64,000 nt of DNA from JAFGIG01 sp964397545 (lineage in GTDB: Bacteria > SDB-A): contig CAYNIW010000008.1 in the NCBI GenBank assembly GCA_964397545.1, forward strand, positions 1-64,000, in the 5' to 3' direction. The position numbers were made by a program, and so were the translations under genes. Shown one piece after another: positions 26,458 through 35,349 of this stretch (position 1 is its first letter; each line of letters begins with the position of its first letter). The notes below the pieces were generated by a model. It ran no database searches and had not been told where the DNA came from. It saw only the letters and a program-made list of their open reading frames with translations.

Positions 26458-27468
26458 TCATTTTAATGTTAAAAATGTTTCCGCAAAACCGTAAACGACA
26501 AATTGCAGCAATGTTTTTTTGTCGTCTTCATCGAGAAATCCCTGCTGTCTGATCATTTTCCTTGAAAAATCGACCTTCGCGTTTTTGAGAGCCTGGGCGG
26601 CGGGAAATCCCCTCAGCATATATTGTAAAAAATATTTCACGATAAGGTCTGCTTCCTGGTTTGGAGGGCTGTAAGGTCCGTATGAAATTGTAGTGGAGCC
26701 GACGAAAATCTGAACTCCTTTCTTGAGAAAAGCAACCGGTATGCTGTCGTCTTTTCCCCTCTTGTTCAAAAGTCCCCCGTAACAAGCTTCTGATACCACA
26801 CAACTTTTGTCGGCTGTTATAATATCCGAAGAAGAAAGAAGCAGCGGATATTCGTAGGTCCCCTGACCGAACCATAGAGCTCTTTTTTTGTCCCCGTGAA
26901 CATTAAAATAGAGCAGGCTGTTGTCGGCAGACAATATATCTTCGCCTAAATTACCTCTTTTTGCCGGCGGAGACAGAATCAGAGGGGCTTCGGGAGACAA
27001 TACGGCATAAACTTCAGCAGAAGCTTTTTCCCAAACTTCCGCTGAAATTCCCCTTATTTTTATCACCGACACTTTGTCAGCTGAATTTTGTATGAAATAG
27101 GGCAGAAAATCCGGATTGCTTTTGTCACTTGGTATCCTTGAAACCGGAAAATCCGGAACGAGGAATTCCTCCTCCAGGCATCCGTAAGGGTTATCGGATA
27201 AAACGCAGGTATCCGCGTCAGAAGCGGGATTTTCAAGCTTGAAAAAAGGGATGCATTCGTCATCTCCCACAAGGGTTAAGTTGTCCTTGCGCGTCAGGAC
27301 ATTTTTCAAAATTCCCGCTCGGAGTTCTTCCGGGCTGAAATTCGCTTTTCCGGCTATTTCTTCCGCGATGAAAACCTCGCCTCGCTCACAAAGGTTATCT
27401 GAGACACAAAAGGCGTCAATACCCTGTTTTTTCAATTTTTCCAGAGATAAAACAAATGAGTTCGCCAC
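26458..27468 (-). CDS. Peptidase C25 (gingipain-like) family protein without visible signal peptide
   Basis: 336 residues. The C25 caspase-like fold is clear: LTLVGDDECIPFF near 64-76, SDNPYGCLEEEFLVPDFPVSRIP near 91-112 (the family pattern sDxYYgcldgD-PD-xxGRxP), LLYFNVHGD with catalytic His191, and SEACYGG with catalytic Cys229. The N-terminus starts MANSFVLSLEKLKKQG with no hydrophobic signal, no pro-domain, no Ig domain and no C-terminal sorting signal, unlike secreted gingipains and PorU. It therefore looks cytoplasmic. The start is a GTG at 27468 with a poor ribosome site. An upstream or missing exported part cannot be excluded. Confidence 0.82.
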   Translation of the reverse strand: MANSFVLSLEKLKKQGIDAFCVSDNLCERGEVFIAEEIAGKANFSPEELRAGILKNVLTRKDNLTLVGDDECIPFFKLENPASDADTCVLSDNPYGCLEEEFLVPDFPVSRIPSDKSNPDFLPYFIQNSADKVSVIKIRGISAEVWEKASAEVYAVLSPEAPLILSPPAKRGNLGEDILSADNSLLYFNVHGDKKRALWFGQGTYEYPLLLSSSDIITADKSCVVSEACYGGLLNKRGKDDSIPVAFLKKGVQIFVGSTTISYGPYSPPNQEADLIVKYFLQYMLRGFPAAQALKNAKVDFSRKMIRQQGFLDEDDKKTLLQFVVYGFAETFLTLK

Positions 27469-27499
27469 TTTATTTTCTACTCTCGTAAAGTTATAATTA

Positions 27500-27528
27500 A
27501 TTTTACAAAAGCGCTTAAAAATAGTAAA
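27500..27528 (-). promoter_or_regulatory. Candidate promoter of the C25 peptidase operon
   Basis: On the minus strand TTTACT (27528-27523) and TAAAAT (27505-27500) are separated by 17 bases, with TTG directly before the -10 box. The leader to the GTG at 27468 would be about 25 bases. Confidence 0.4.
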
Positions 27529-27562
27529 TGATAAAATGTCAGTAAATCACAGAGGAGAGACT

Positions 27563-28330
27563 TTGAAAAAGAGCATCATTTTTTCTTTTATTCTTTGGCT
27601 TTTTTCTTTTTCAGGCAGATCCATAACCCTGCCTGACGGAGCGCAGAACACCGACAGAAAATATTTTTATGAATACTGGGGCTCTCTTTTCCTCCACACT
27701 GAGATTGGCAATATACACATAATCAGCGACGATACTCTCTTTATTGAAACAGTGAAAACCGTCCGTGGAGTATCGCCGGAATCCGCTCTCGTTCTGCTGG
27801 ATCTTATCAGGACAGAAACAGACACTTCCTCAGGTATATTGAACTGCTCTTTCTATGGGCCCGGAGACGATTTTCCTGAAGCAATCGACTGGCAGGTTGA
27901 TTTTATATGCCATGTCCTCCCTGACATGAACCTGAACCTTTATTCCGGAACGGGCAATATCGACGTTCACGAAATGTTCGGCAGGGTCTCATGCAATGTC
28001 GGAACAGGAAATATAAATATGGCCGGAGGGAACGGAACCGTAGAGTTGAAGATGGACACAGGCAACATAAACCTCAGATGGAGCCTGAAAAACACCGACG
28101 CTCTTCTCGTAAAGGGAAATACAGGCAACATTACCCTTCTTCTTCCTTTATCCCTTTCGGCTCAGTTGACTGTCAAACTCCCTTCGGGGAATTTTTCGAT
28201 ATCGGGTTTCGAGGAAGTTCTCACCAATTCATCTTCCGAACACGGAATGTATGTTTATACTTTGAAGGAAGGCGGTTCAAAAATCGACGTCGAGAACCTT
28301 CAGGGAAATATAACCATTCTGGGATACTGA
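27563..28330 (+). CDS. DUF4097-like exported beta-repeat protein
   Basis: 255 residues from a TTG at 27563 (GAGGAGAGA just upstream; the frame is open to 27536 but the longer form puts charged residues before the signal). A signal peptide (about 1-22) is followed by a right-handed strand-rich region with repeated T-G-N-I segments (GTGNIDV, GTGNINM, DTGNINL, NTGNITL), as in DUF4097/adhesin-like proteins. It is probably envelope-exposed. It heads the ten-gene operon ending with rpe. Confidence 0.75.
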   Translation: MKKSIIFSFILWLFSFSGRSITLPDGAQNTDRKYFYEYWGSLFLHTEIGNIHIISDDTLFIETVKTVRGVSPESALVLLDLIRTETDTSSGILNCSFYGPGDDFPEAIDWQVDFICHVLPDMNLNLYSGTGNIDVHEMFGRVSCNVGTGNINMAGGNGTVELKMDTGNINLRWSLKNTDALLVKGNTGNITLLLPLSLSAQLTVKLPSGNFSISGFEEVLTNSSSEHGMYVYTLKEGGSKIDVENLQGNITILGY

Positions 28331-28332
28331 TT

Positions 28333-29325
28333 TTGAAGTTTCCAAAGGGCAATCTCATCATAGAAAATACCAAGCTGAGCTTTGTCGATTTCGACAAGGT
28401 CCTGAACGCCTCCAAACAGGAGAGAGCCTACAAGATATCCGGTTACATTTCCATAATCTATCCTGAATCGATTGACCTTCTTCTCGTGAAAAACGGCGAA
28501 CCGTATAACGCGATTACTTTTACTCACGATAAAAAATCAGTAATTGGAATTTCGGAAGTCATTGAAAGAGCAAAAAAATCAGTTATGGGCATTGTCAATT
28601 TTTATGAAGTCCCCGAGGAGCTTCTGCTGTTCATCCTGATATCCGCCACAAGGAAGCCGGTGTTCAGCGCACTCGGTTGGGAAAAAATTGAAAAAATAAT
28701 CAGCAACAAAGAAACCCTCATTTCAAAATTCTATTCAATAAATTTCACCGGATTTTTGGAATTCGTCTGCGACATCGACCATAATTATCTAAAAATAATC
28801 AACGGGGAAATAGTAAAAGGTTATTACGCCTCAAAACTTACAAATCAGGCCAGCTGGCCTGAATTTATCATGCTCCTCGAAGAATACTTCACTAAAAGAA
28901 AAGGAAACATTCGTATAGAAGGATACCTGTGCAAGACCGACGACAAAGAAGTTCAGGCTTCTCCGGCTCAAATCGCTCTTTTTTTTAACGCGATAAACAG
29001 CACTTTCTCGAAATTTTCCGACGTGCTCGGTAAAACAATAGTCGAAAACACCGCCTTGACAAGCTATAACAGGATAAAAGAACAGTTCAGTTTCATGGAA
29101 AATTCTGATTTTAAAAACCTGACTGTTGAAGGGTCCATTGTAACGACTCCGCAGGAACTCGTGAGGACATTCGCTGCGTGGTTCGACCTTATAAAGACTT
29201 CTTTTTCCTCCATTATCGGCGATACAGAATCTGAAAATTTCATACAGCAGGCGATACATGAATACAGGTTCGCTCTCAAATCCATAGGCTTCTTCGAAAA
29301 AAGCAGCCTTTCATTCAAAGAATGA
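28333..29325 (+). CDS. Protein with two DUF4388/PATAN-like segments
   Basis: 330 residues from a TTG at 28333, three bases after the previous stop; ATT at 28330 is a possible alternative. Two similar segments, ISGYISIIYPESIDLLLVKNGEPYNAITF (about 35-63) and FTGFLEFVCDIDHNYLKIINGEIVKGYY (about 138-165), follow the DUF4388/PATAN pattern of a strand pair, then an h-x-x-G-x-h-h turn. The C-terminal half is helical. No signal peptide. DUF4388 domains occur in motility and signalling proteins; the role here is unknown. It overlaps rsmI by four bases. Confidence 0.65.
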   Translation: MKFPKGNLIIENTKLSFVDFDKVLNASKQERAYKISGYISIIYPESIDLLLVKNGEPYNAITFTHDKKSVIGISEVIERAKKSVMGIVNFYEVPEELLLFILISATRKPVFSALGWEKIEKIISNKETLISKFYSINFTGFLEFVCDIDHNYLKIINGEIVKGYYASKLTNQASWPEFIMLLEEYFTKRKGNIRIEGYLCKTDDKEVQASPAQIALFFNAINSTFSKFSDVLGKTIVENTALTSYNRIKEQFSFMENSDFKNLTVEGSIVTTPQELVRTFAAWFDLIKTSFSSIIGDTESENFIQQAIHEYRFALKSIGFFEKSSLSFKE

Positions 29326-30002
29326 AATCCGGTTCTCTCTACGTAGTATCAACTCCTATCGGAAACCTCGAAGACATAACATTTCGAGCGGTGAGAATTT
29401 TGTCTGAAGTCGATATTATCGCCTGCGAAGACACGAGAAGAACTTTTCTGCTTATGCAGAAATACGGCATTAAAAATAAAACAATCTCTTACAACGAAAA
29501 CAACAAGAACTTCAGGACTCCTAAACTCATTTCGCTAATACGGAATTCTCTTTCCATCGCCCTTGTCAGCGATGCAGGGACTCCGGTAGTATCAGATCCG
29601 GGGCAGACTCTCATCCAAAAATGCATAGAATACGGCATTAGAGTAGTTCCCGTTCCAGGACCTTCGAGCGCGGTTTGCGCTGTTTCGGTTTCGGGTTTCA
29701 GGGCGGAGGAATTTCTTTTTCTCGGTTTTCTGCCGAAAAAAAAATCCAAAAGAACGAAAAAACTCATTTGGGCGTTTCAGACGGGGATTCCCTCTGTGCT
29801 CTATGAATCCCCTCAAAGGCTGGCGAGGACTCTTTCGGAGATATCCGAACAAGAACCTAAGAGATGTCTTTCTGTGGCGAGAGAGATGACGAAAATAAAC
29901 GAGGAATTCAGGTTCGGTTCAGCTGAAAAATTAGCCGAAGAATTTTCAGGGAAAACAGTCAAGGGAGAGATTGTAGTGGTGATTGGCGGAAAAGAAACAT
30001 GA
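29322..30002 (+). CDS. rsmI: 16S rRNA (cytidine-1402-2'-O)-methyltransferase
   Basis: 226 residues of the tetrapyrrole-methylase fold. The N-terminal TPIGNLEDITFRAVRIL, EDTRRT near 38-43, SDAGTPVVSDPG near 83-94 and VPGPSSAVCAVSVSGF near 108-125 are diagnostic. It uses S-adenosylmethionine to methylate C1402 in the decoding centre. It is slightly shorter than E. coli RsmI (286) because the C-terminal extension is absent. It overlaps both neighbours by four bases. Confidence 0.93.
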   Translation: MKSGSLYVVSTPIGNLEDITFRAVRILSEVDIIACEDTRRTFLLMQKYGIKNKTISYNENNKNFRTPKLISLIRNSLSIALVSDAGTPVVSDPGQTLIQKCIEYGIRVVPVPGPSSAVCAVSVSGFRAEEFLFLGFLPKKKSKRTKKLIWAFQTGIPSVLYESPQRLARTLSEISEQEPKRCLSVAREMTKINEEFRFGSAEKLAEEFSGKTVKGEIVVVIGGKET

Positions 30003-30628
30003 TACCGGAAAAAGCAGTTTCTCTATTCAGAAAAACAGTAAGACCTGCTGTCGTCTTTTTTCAAAAAACAGGATTTTCCCCCGATTCACTCACAGTTTTA
30101 GGACTTCTTTTAACTTTTGTCTCATCTTTTTTTATCGCCACGGGCAATTTTTTGGCAGGAGGTCTTATTCTTCTTTTTTCAGGCCTTTTCGACACTCTCG
30201 ACGGTGAACTTGCGAGAATCTCATCAAGGGTTTCTCCGAGAGGGGCGTTTCTCGATTCTACACTCGACAGAATTAGCGAATTCACGTCTCTCGGAGCATT
30301 CGCATACTGGGCTCTCTTCACTGACAAGGGTTCTTTCAGCGCCGGATTCGCTGATAAAAATACTTTTGTTTTAATGTTATTTATAGTATTATTTGGCTCA
30401 TTGCTGACAAGTTACCTGAGGGCGCGAGCGGAAGGCCTCGGAAATAAAGCCAGACAAGGTTTTTTTGCCAGGCCCGAGAGGGTTGTTTCGACTGCATTGA
30501 TAGCGATAATCGGCAAGAAGTACTTTTTTTGGGGCTTTGCGGTTCTTCTCCTTCTCGTCAGCGCCACTTGTATTCAAAGGTTTTTCGTTATATGGAAGAA
30601 TTTTTCAGGAGGTAAAGATGGCAGATAA
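29999..30628 (+). CDS. CDP-alcohol phosphatidyltransferase
   Basis: 209 residues, about six membrane helices. The complete catalytic motif D-x2-D-G-x2-A-R-x8-G-x3-D-x3-D begins at Asp66 (DTLDGELARIS). This family transfers a phosphatidyl group from CDP-diacylglycerol to an alcohol. The next gene is inositol-1-phosphate synthase and overlaps it by 11 bases, so the acceptor is likely L-myo-inositol-1-phosphate, giving phosphatidylinositol phosphate. PgsA (glycerol-phosphate acceptor) is the main alternative. Confidence 0.88.
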   Translation: MIPEKAVSLFRKTVRPAVVFFQKTGFSPDSLTVLGLLLTFVSSFFIATGNFLAGGLILLFSGLFDTLDGELARISSRVSPRGAFLDSTLDRISEFTSLGAFAYWALFTDKGSFSAGFADKNTFVLMLFIVLFGSLLTSYLRARAEGLGNKARQGFFARPERVVSTALIAIIGKKYFFWGFAVLLLLVSATCIQRFFVIWKNFSGGKDGR

Positions 30629-31751
30629 GAAAGTCAGAGTTGGTATCATAGGAGTAGGCAATTGCGCTTCTTCTTTGGTTCAGGGCGTATATTATTACAG
30701 AAACGCCCGGGAGAAAGATTCGATTCCAGGTATCATGCACGTCAATCTCGGCGGATATCATATCCGCGACGTGGAGTTTTCCTGTGCGTTCGACGTTGTT
30801 GAAGGAAAAGTCGGGAAAGACCTCTCTCAAGCCATTTTCGCCTTCCCGAACAACACATTTAAGTTTACCGATGTTCCAAATCTCGGCGTTAAAGTTCACA
30901 GAGGCATGACTCATGACGGTATAGGAAAATATCTCAAGGATATGGTTAAAAAAGCCCCGGGCCCTTCCGACGACGTTCAGAAAATAATCAAAGACACGGG
31001 GACGGATGTTGTAATAAACTACCTGCCTGTAGGCTCTGAAGAAGCCACTAAATGGTATGTGGAGCAAATACTCGCCGCGGGGGCGGGAATGGTCAACGCG
31101 ATACCGGTATTCATAGCCACCTCAGAGTATTGGTCAAAAAGATTCATAGAAGCGGGACAGCCGATAATAGGCGACGACATAAAGAGCCAGGTTGGAGCGA
31201 CCATTACACACAGAGTCCTCACTCAGCTGTTCATCGACAGAGCCGTTAAGCTCGAAAAGACCTACCAGCTCAATGTCGGGGGCAATACCGACTTTCTGAA
31301 TATGCTCGAGAGGGAGAGGCTCGAATCCAAAAAAATCTCCAAAACGCAAGCCGTCACTTCTCTCCTGCCTTTCAAGATGAACGAAGAAGACATTCATATT
31401 GGCCCTTCGGACTATATTCCATGGCTCAAAGACAGGAAATGGTGCTACATAAGAATGGAGGGTAAAACTTTCGGTGATGTCCCCTTGAACCTCGAAGCCA
31501 AACTTGAGGTATGGGACTCTCCGAATTCGGCCGGTGTCATCATAGACGCCGTGAGATGCATCAAACTCGCCAAAGACAACAACATTTCAGGTCCTCTTAC
31601 CGAACCCGCTTCCTATTTCATGAAATCCCCTCCGAAACAGTATCCAGACAGTATTTGCAGAGACAAAACCGAGGATTTCATAAGAAAACTTTCATCTAAA
31701 ACACCCAAAGAGAAAAAACCGGAAAAACACACAGGTAAAAGTAAAAAGTAA
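30618..31751 (+). CDS. ino1: Myo-inositol-1-phosphate synthase
   Basis: 377 residues from the ATG at 30618, with GGAGGT upstream. The NAD-binding Rossmann motif GIIGVGNCASSLVQG lies near 8-22. GDDIKSQVGATITHR near 190-205 and NVGGNTDFLNM near 230-240 are typical of the short actinobacterial/archaeal form. It converts glucose-6-phosphate to inositol-1-phosphate. The lysine-rich tail (KKPEKHTGKSKK) is unusual and may be disordered. Its placement directly after a CDP-alcohol phosphatidyltransferase suggests inositol lipid synthesis. Confidence 0.93.
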   Translation: MADKKVRVGIIGVGNCASSLVQGVYYYRNAREKDSIPGIMHVNLGGYHIRDVEFSCAFDVVEGKVGKDLSQAIFAFPNNTFKFTDVPNLGVKVHRGMTHDGIGKYLKDMVKKAPGPSDDVQKIIKDTGTDVVINYLPVGSEEATKWYVEQILAAGAGMVNAIPVFIATSEYWSKRFIEAGQPIIGDDIKSQVGATITHRVLTQLFIDRAVKLEKTYQLNVGGNTDFLNMLERERLESKKISKTQAVTSLLPFKMNEEDIHIGPSDYIPWLKDRKWCYIRMEGKTFGDVPLNLEAKLEVWDSPNSAGVIIDAVRCIKLAKDNNISGPLTEPASYFMKSPPKQYPDSICRDKTEDFIRKLSSKTPKEKKPEKHTGKSKK

Positions 31752-31758
31752 AAAGCAT

Positions 31759-32373
31759 ATGCCTCTTTTCATATCCTTTGAGGGCGTCGAAGGCAGTGGT
31801 AAAACGACGCAGATAGAACTCCTAAAAGCATATCTGACAGAAAAAAACAGGGCTTTTACCGTTACATTCGAGCCGGGAGGGACTGAAGTAGGAAAAAAAA
31901 TCCGCGATATCCTGCTTCAGAACAAATTAAACATATCGGCATACACAGAGCTTTTTCTATATCTTGCCAGCAGAGTCGAAAACACAGAAAACATTATCAT
32001 TCCTTCACTCGAATCGAACAAGATAGTTATATCCGACAGATACGCGGATTCAACCATTGCATATCAAGTGTTCGGAAGGGGACTCCCTGAAACTCTCGTA
32101 AATGAACTCAACACTATAGCAACAAGCGGAATTAATCCGAACATCACTTTCCTTCTCGATTTCGAACCTGAATGCGGTCTGGAGAGGAAGGGCTTTAAAA
32201 AAGACAGGATAGAAAAAGAAAACATCGAATTTCACATCCGCGTCCGCGGAGGATACAGAACTCTGGCGAGGAAACACCCTGACAGAATAATTTTGTTAGA
32301 CGCCAAGCTCTCGCAGGATGAAATACACCGTATGATAGCGGACAGAGTTCAAAAACATCTTGACAATATATAA
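31759..32373 (+). CDS. tmk: Thymidylate kinase
   Basis: 204 residues. The P-loop GVEGSGKTTQ lies at residues 9-18, EPGGTEVGKKIR near 39-50 and the DRYADSTIAYQ motif near 94-104. It phosphorylates dTMP to dTDP and is essential. It lies seven bases after ino1 in the same operon and complements the ThyX found 16 kb away in the window. Confidence 0.95.
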   Translation: MPLFISFEGVEGSGKTTQIELLKAYLTEKNRAFTVTFEPGGTEVGKKIRDILLQNKLNISAYTELFLYLASRVENTENIIIPSLESNKIVISDRYADSTIAYQVFGRGLPETLVNELNTIATSGINPNITFLLDFEPECGLERKGFKKDRIEKENIEFHIRVRGGYRTLARKHPDRIILLDAKLSQDEIHRMIADRVQKHLDNI

Positions 32374-32408
32374 ATATGAATAAAACAGAAAATTCAAGGG
32401 GGATCCGC

Positions 32409-34040
32409 ATGTCTAAAAGACAATTGTTCCTTATTATCTTTCTGAGTTCATTCCTCAGTTCAATATTCGGAGCTTCACTTTGCCTTTTCGCCAAAAGCAC
32501 GAATTATCCTCCCCGGACAATCCGTGAAGAACTCGAATTTTTCTCGCAGTCGCTCGACATTATAATGTCCAACTACGTCACGGACATTGAAGTCGGCGAG
32601 CTTATCGAATCGTCTGTAAAAGGCATGCTCGAAAGGCTCGATCCATACAGCGTTTACTTCGATTCAGTCGAGTTCGCGAGAATGCAGGAAAACACATCAG
32701 GAAATTTCGGCGGGCTCGGGATTGAAATAGGTATAAGAGGAACTGTTCTCACGGTGATTGCTCCCATGGACAACACACCCGCTGAGAGAGCGGGTCTTGT
32801 AGCCGGCGATCAAATCCTCGAAATTGACGGAGAATCCACGCAGGATATCACCACTGAAGAGGCGGTGAACAAACTCCGGGGTGTTCCTGGCACACAGGTA
32901 AAAATCAGAATATTGCACCCGGGTCAGTCCGAGCCGGTGGATATCACTATTACAAGGGAAATAATACATCTCAAATCTGTTCCTTACGCCGAAATAATCC
33001 CTGGCACGGATATCGGCTACATACGCCTTTCAAGTTTTTATTCCGACGCCGGCAGAGAAATGTATGACGCCGTCAAAACTCTTTCGGAAAACGGCGCGAA
33101 AAAATTCATCCTCGACCTCCGCGGCAACCCCGGAGGGCTTCTGAGAGAGGCTATAGATATCTCGAACATATTCCTTCCCAAGGGTTCAACGATTGTTTCG
33201 ACAAACGGAAGGGCAGGGAGAAACAGGTTCTTCTCTGAAAGGGAACCGCTGTCGCCGTCGAGTCCCTTGATAATTCTCGTGAATTTCAGCAGTGCTTCGG
33301 CTTCCGAGATAATCGGCGGCGCTATTCAGGATCACGACAGAGGATTAATAATGGGCTCCAGAACATACGGCAAGGGGTCTGTCCAGAGTATTTTCCCGCT
33401 ATACAGAGGATCGAGGGGAGCCATTAAGCTGACTACCAGCAGATACTATACACCTTCCGGCAGGCTTATAGACGCAGGGCATTCCAGGACAAAAAGCCAA
33501 ATCGAAAACAACATCTCTCTTGCCGATTCAGGCCCTTACGTCACAGTGGGTCCTCTTCGCAGGAATGTCTGGGGCGGAGGCGGAATATATCCGGATTTTC
33601 TGTTTTACTCATCATTGCTTTCAGAGGAAGAACTGAGCCTTATCAGAATGGGCATTTACTTTACTTTCGCCACTGAATTCGCACTTGAAAACACCTCTGT
33701 TTCAAGAGATTTCGAACTATCCCGGTCTGATTTGGATAGATTTTTTTCTCTTGCGGCAGATTCGGGTATATATATAGATGAATCAACTCCCGAAGAAATC
33801 AGAAAAAACATAATATCCCAGCTCAGAATAACAATAGCCACTTCTTCATTCGGCGCTGACGGCAGGTATTACGAATCACTCAAGTCCGATGAAGCCGTTG
33901 AAGTAGCCGTAAAACTGCTCAAAGAAACCGGCTCTATGAGGGATATTTTCACGGTCGCGCAAAACCGTCTGGAATGGCAGAGAATAGACGAACGGGCGCT
34001 CGCTTACGAAGACAGCATCCGATCGATTATCGATGAATGA
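32409..34040 (+). CDS. ctpA: C-terminal processing peptidase, S41 family
   Basis: 543 residues from ATG 32409 (AAGGGG upstream); an ATG at 32376 would add 11 polar residues. An N-terminal membrane anchor (about 4-22) leads to the periplasmic part. The PDZ domain (about 85-170) includes GGLGIEIG and GLVAGDQILEIDG. The peptidase core has LRGNPGGLLREA, catalytic Ser in FSSASASEI near 300 and Lys in RTYGKGSVQ near 325. The C-terminal 150 residues are helical. It cleaves protein C-termini in the envelope. Confidence 0.9.
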   Translation: MSKRQLFLIIFLSSFLSSIFGASLCLFAKSTNYPPRTIREELEFFSQSLDIIMSNYVTDIEVGELIESSVKGMLERLDPYSVYFDSVEFARMQENTSGNFGGLGIEIGIRGTVLTVIAPMDNTPAERAGLVAGDQILEIDGESTQDITTEEAVNKLRGVPGTQVKIRILHPGQSEPVDITITREIIHLKSVPYAEIIPGTDIGYIRLSSFYSDAGREMYDAVKTLSENGAKKFILDLRGNPGGLLREAIDISNIFLPKGSTIVSTNGRAGRNRFFSEREPLSPSSPLIILVNFSSASASEIIGGAIQDHDRGLIMGSRTYGKGSVQSIFPLYRGSRGAIKLTTSRYYTPSGRLIDAGHSRTKSQIENNISLADSGPYVTVGPLRRNVWGGGGIYPDFLFYSSLLSEEELSLIRMGIYFTFATEFALENTSVSRDFELSRSDLDRFFSLAADSGIYIDESTPEEIRKNIISQLRITIATSSFGADGRYYESLKSDEAVEVAVKLLKETGSMRDIFTVAQNRLEWQRIDERALAYEDSIRSIIDE

Positions 34041-34938
34041 TATACTCGCTGTAGGGTCTGTCGCTTTAGACACAATCGAAAATCCAACCGGCAGGATAGA
34101 CAACACTCCGGGCGGGTCATTGTCTTATTTTGCCTGCGCCGCCGCCTTATTCAAAAAAGTAATCCCCCTTTGCGCTGTCGGCACCGATTTTCCGCCTTTT
34201 TCAGAGGCATGGGGAACTGACAGAAAATTCGACACTTCAAATTTATCGGTCGAGGAAGGTCGAACTTTCCGTTGGGGGGGAAAATATTCAGAAGACCTTG
34301 ATTTCAGACAGACCCTTTTTACCGAACTGGGTGTGTTTGAAAATTTTGAACCCGTCCTCAAAGGCAGGGCAAAAAACGCCGGCTTTGTTTTTTTAGGCAA
34401 CATTTCACCTCATCTGCAGTTGTCGGTCATCGAACAGTCGAGAAAAGATTCATTCAAAGCTCTCGACACTATGAATTACTGGATAGACGGTTTCTACGAA
34501 CCTCTTATAGAGGCTATTTCGAAAGTGGATCTGCTTTTCATCAACGATCAGGAACTTCTGCATATCACGGGCAGGAAAACAGAGACGTCTTCAATACTCG
34601 ATATTTTCAAACTCGGGCTCCGTTATCTTGTCCTGAAAAAAGGTAAAAACGGCGCATTCGTCTTTTCAAGAGACAGATACAGCTTTACCGGAATTTACAA
34701 AGATACAGCCGTCATAGACACGACAGGAGCGGGAGACTCTTTCGCGGGCGGCGTCATAGGACATCTCGCTTCAACCGCAGGCCCCGCGAAGCCCCGCGTC
34801 GGATGGAAAGAAGTGAGGAATTCCCTTGTTTATGGAGCAGCCGCAGCTTCATACGCTGTCGAAGGTTTCGGCCTTACTTCTCTTCTAAGGGCTTCAAAAA
34901 AAGACATTGAAAAAAGAGCTTCGGAGATTCCCGTTTGA
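34033..34938 (+). CDS. PfkB family carbohydrate kinase
   Basis: 301 residues. The N-terminal VGSVALDTI and GGSLSYFACAAA and the C-terminal signature DTTGAGDSFAGGVIGHL with the catalytic Asp near 236 define the ribokinase/PfkB family. The substrate is unknown; the short, lid-poor shape fits sugar or nucleoside kinases. It overlaps ctpA by eight bases and the next gene by four. Neighbouring rpe and ino1 suggest sugar-phosphate metabolism. Confidence 0.88.
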   Translation: MNDILAVGSVALDTIENPTGRIDNTPGGSLSYFACAAALFKKVIPLCAVGTDFPPFSEAWGTDRKFDTSNLSVEEGRTFRWGGKYSEDLDFRQTLFTELGVFENFEPVLKGRAKNAGFVFLGNISPHLQLSVIEQSRKDSFKALDTMNYWIDGFYEPLIEAISKVDLLFINDQELLHITGRKTETSSILDIFKLGLRYLVLKKGKNGAFVFSRDRYSFTGIYKDTAVIDTTGAGDSFAGGVIGHLASTAGPAKPRVGWKEVRNSLVYGAAAASYAVEGFGLTSLLRASKKDIEKRASEIPV

Positions 34939-35348
34939 AATACCCTCGTGAGTTTTCACTCTTTTTGAGGCTTACGGGCATCGTTTTTCTCGTTTTTTTT
35001 CTATGCTCCGAAACATTCGGTTTAAGCCAGCAGGTAAAGCACAGGCTGATGAGAACCGGTGCTCTTTCAATTTCCATAGTATTTTGGCGCTACTTTGAAG
35101 AATTCAAAAAAAAAGAAGAAAACGCTCTGCCTCTTTTGTTTTTCATATTTCTTTTCGCCGGAATATTCAACGCTTTTTTTCCTTTGATCAGAATGACCTC
35201 CGCTCAGGCGTCTTTTTTTCTTGCAGTGTTCCTCTTGACGGCTTGCGCTAAGCTTGTATTGTCTTATAAATATTCAAACCTGAAAAAACTCCGCGTAATT
35301 GCGTATCCTCTTCTCGGTCTTTTTTCTTTTCTCTCTCTGGCAGGCTGA
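34935..35348 (+). CDS. Four-helix membrane protein of unknown function
   Basis: 137 residues from a TTG at 34935 that overlaps the previous stop. Hydrophobic helices lie near 10-27, 43-56, 63-85 and 88-105, with a fifth at the C-terminus (116-136). No motif was recognised; the QQVKHRLMRTGALSISIVFWRYFEEF segment is the most distinctive part. It is embedded between the PfkB kinase and rpe in the operon. Confidence 0.65.
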   Translation: MKYPREFSLFLRLTGIVFLVFFLCSETFGLSQQVKHRLMRTGALSISIVFWRYFEEFKKKEENALPLLFFIFLFAGIFNAFFPLIRMTSAQASFFLAVFLLTACAKLVLSYKYSNLKKLRVIAYPLLGLFSFLSLAG

Positions 35349-35349
35349 A

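Noticed and set aside
27991..28332. Long upstream extension of the DUF4388-like frame
   Set aside because: It is a shadow of the DUF4097-like gene; arginine/glutamine-rich composition and no ribosome site.
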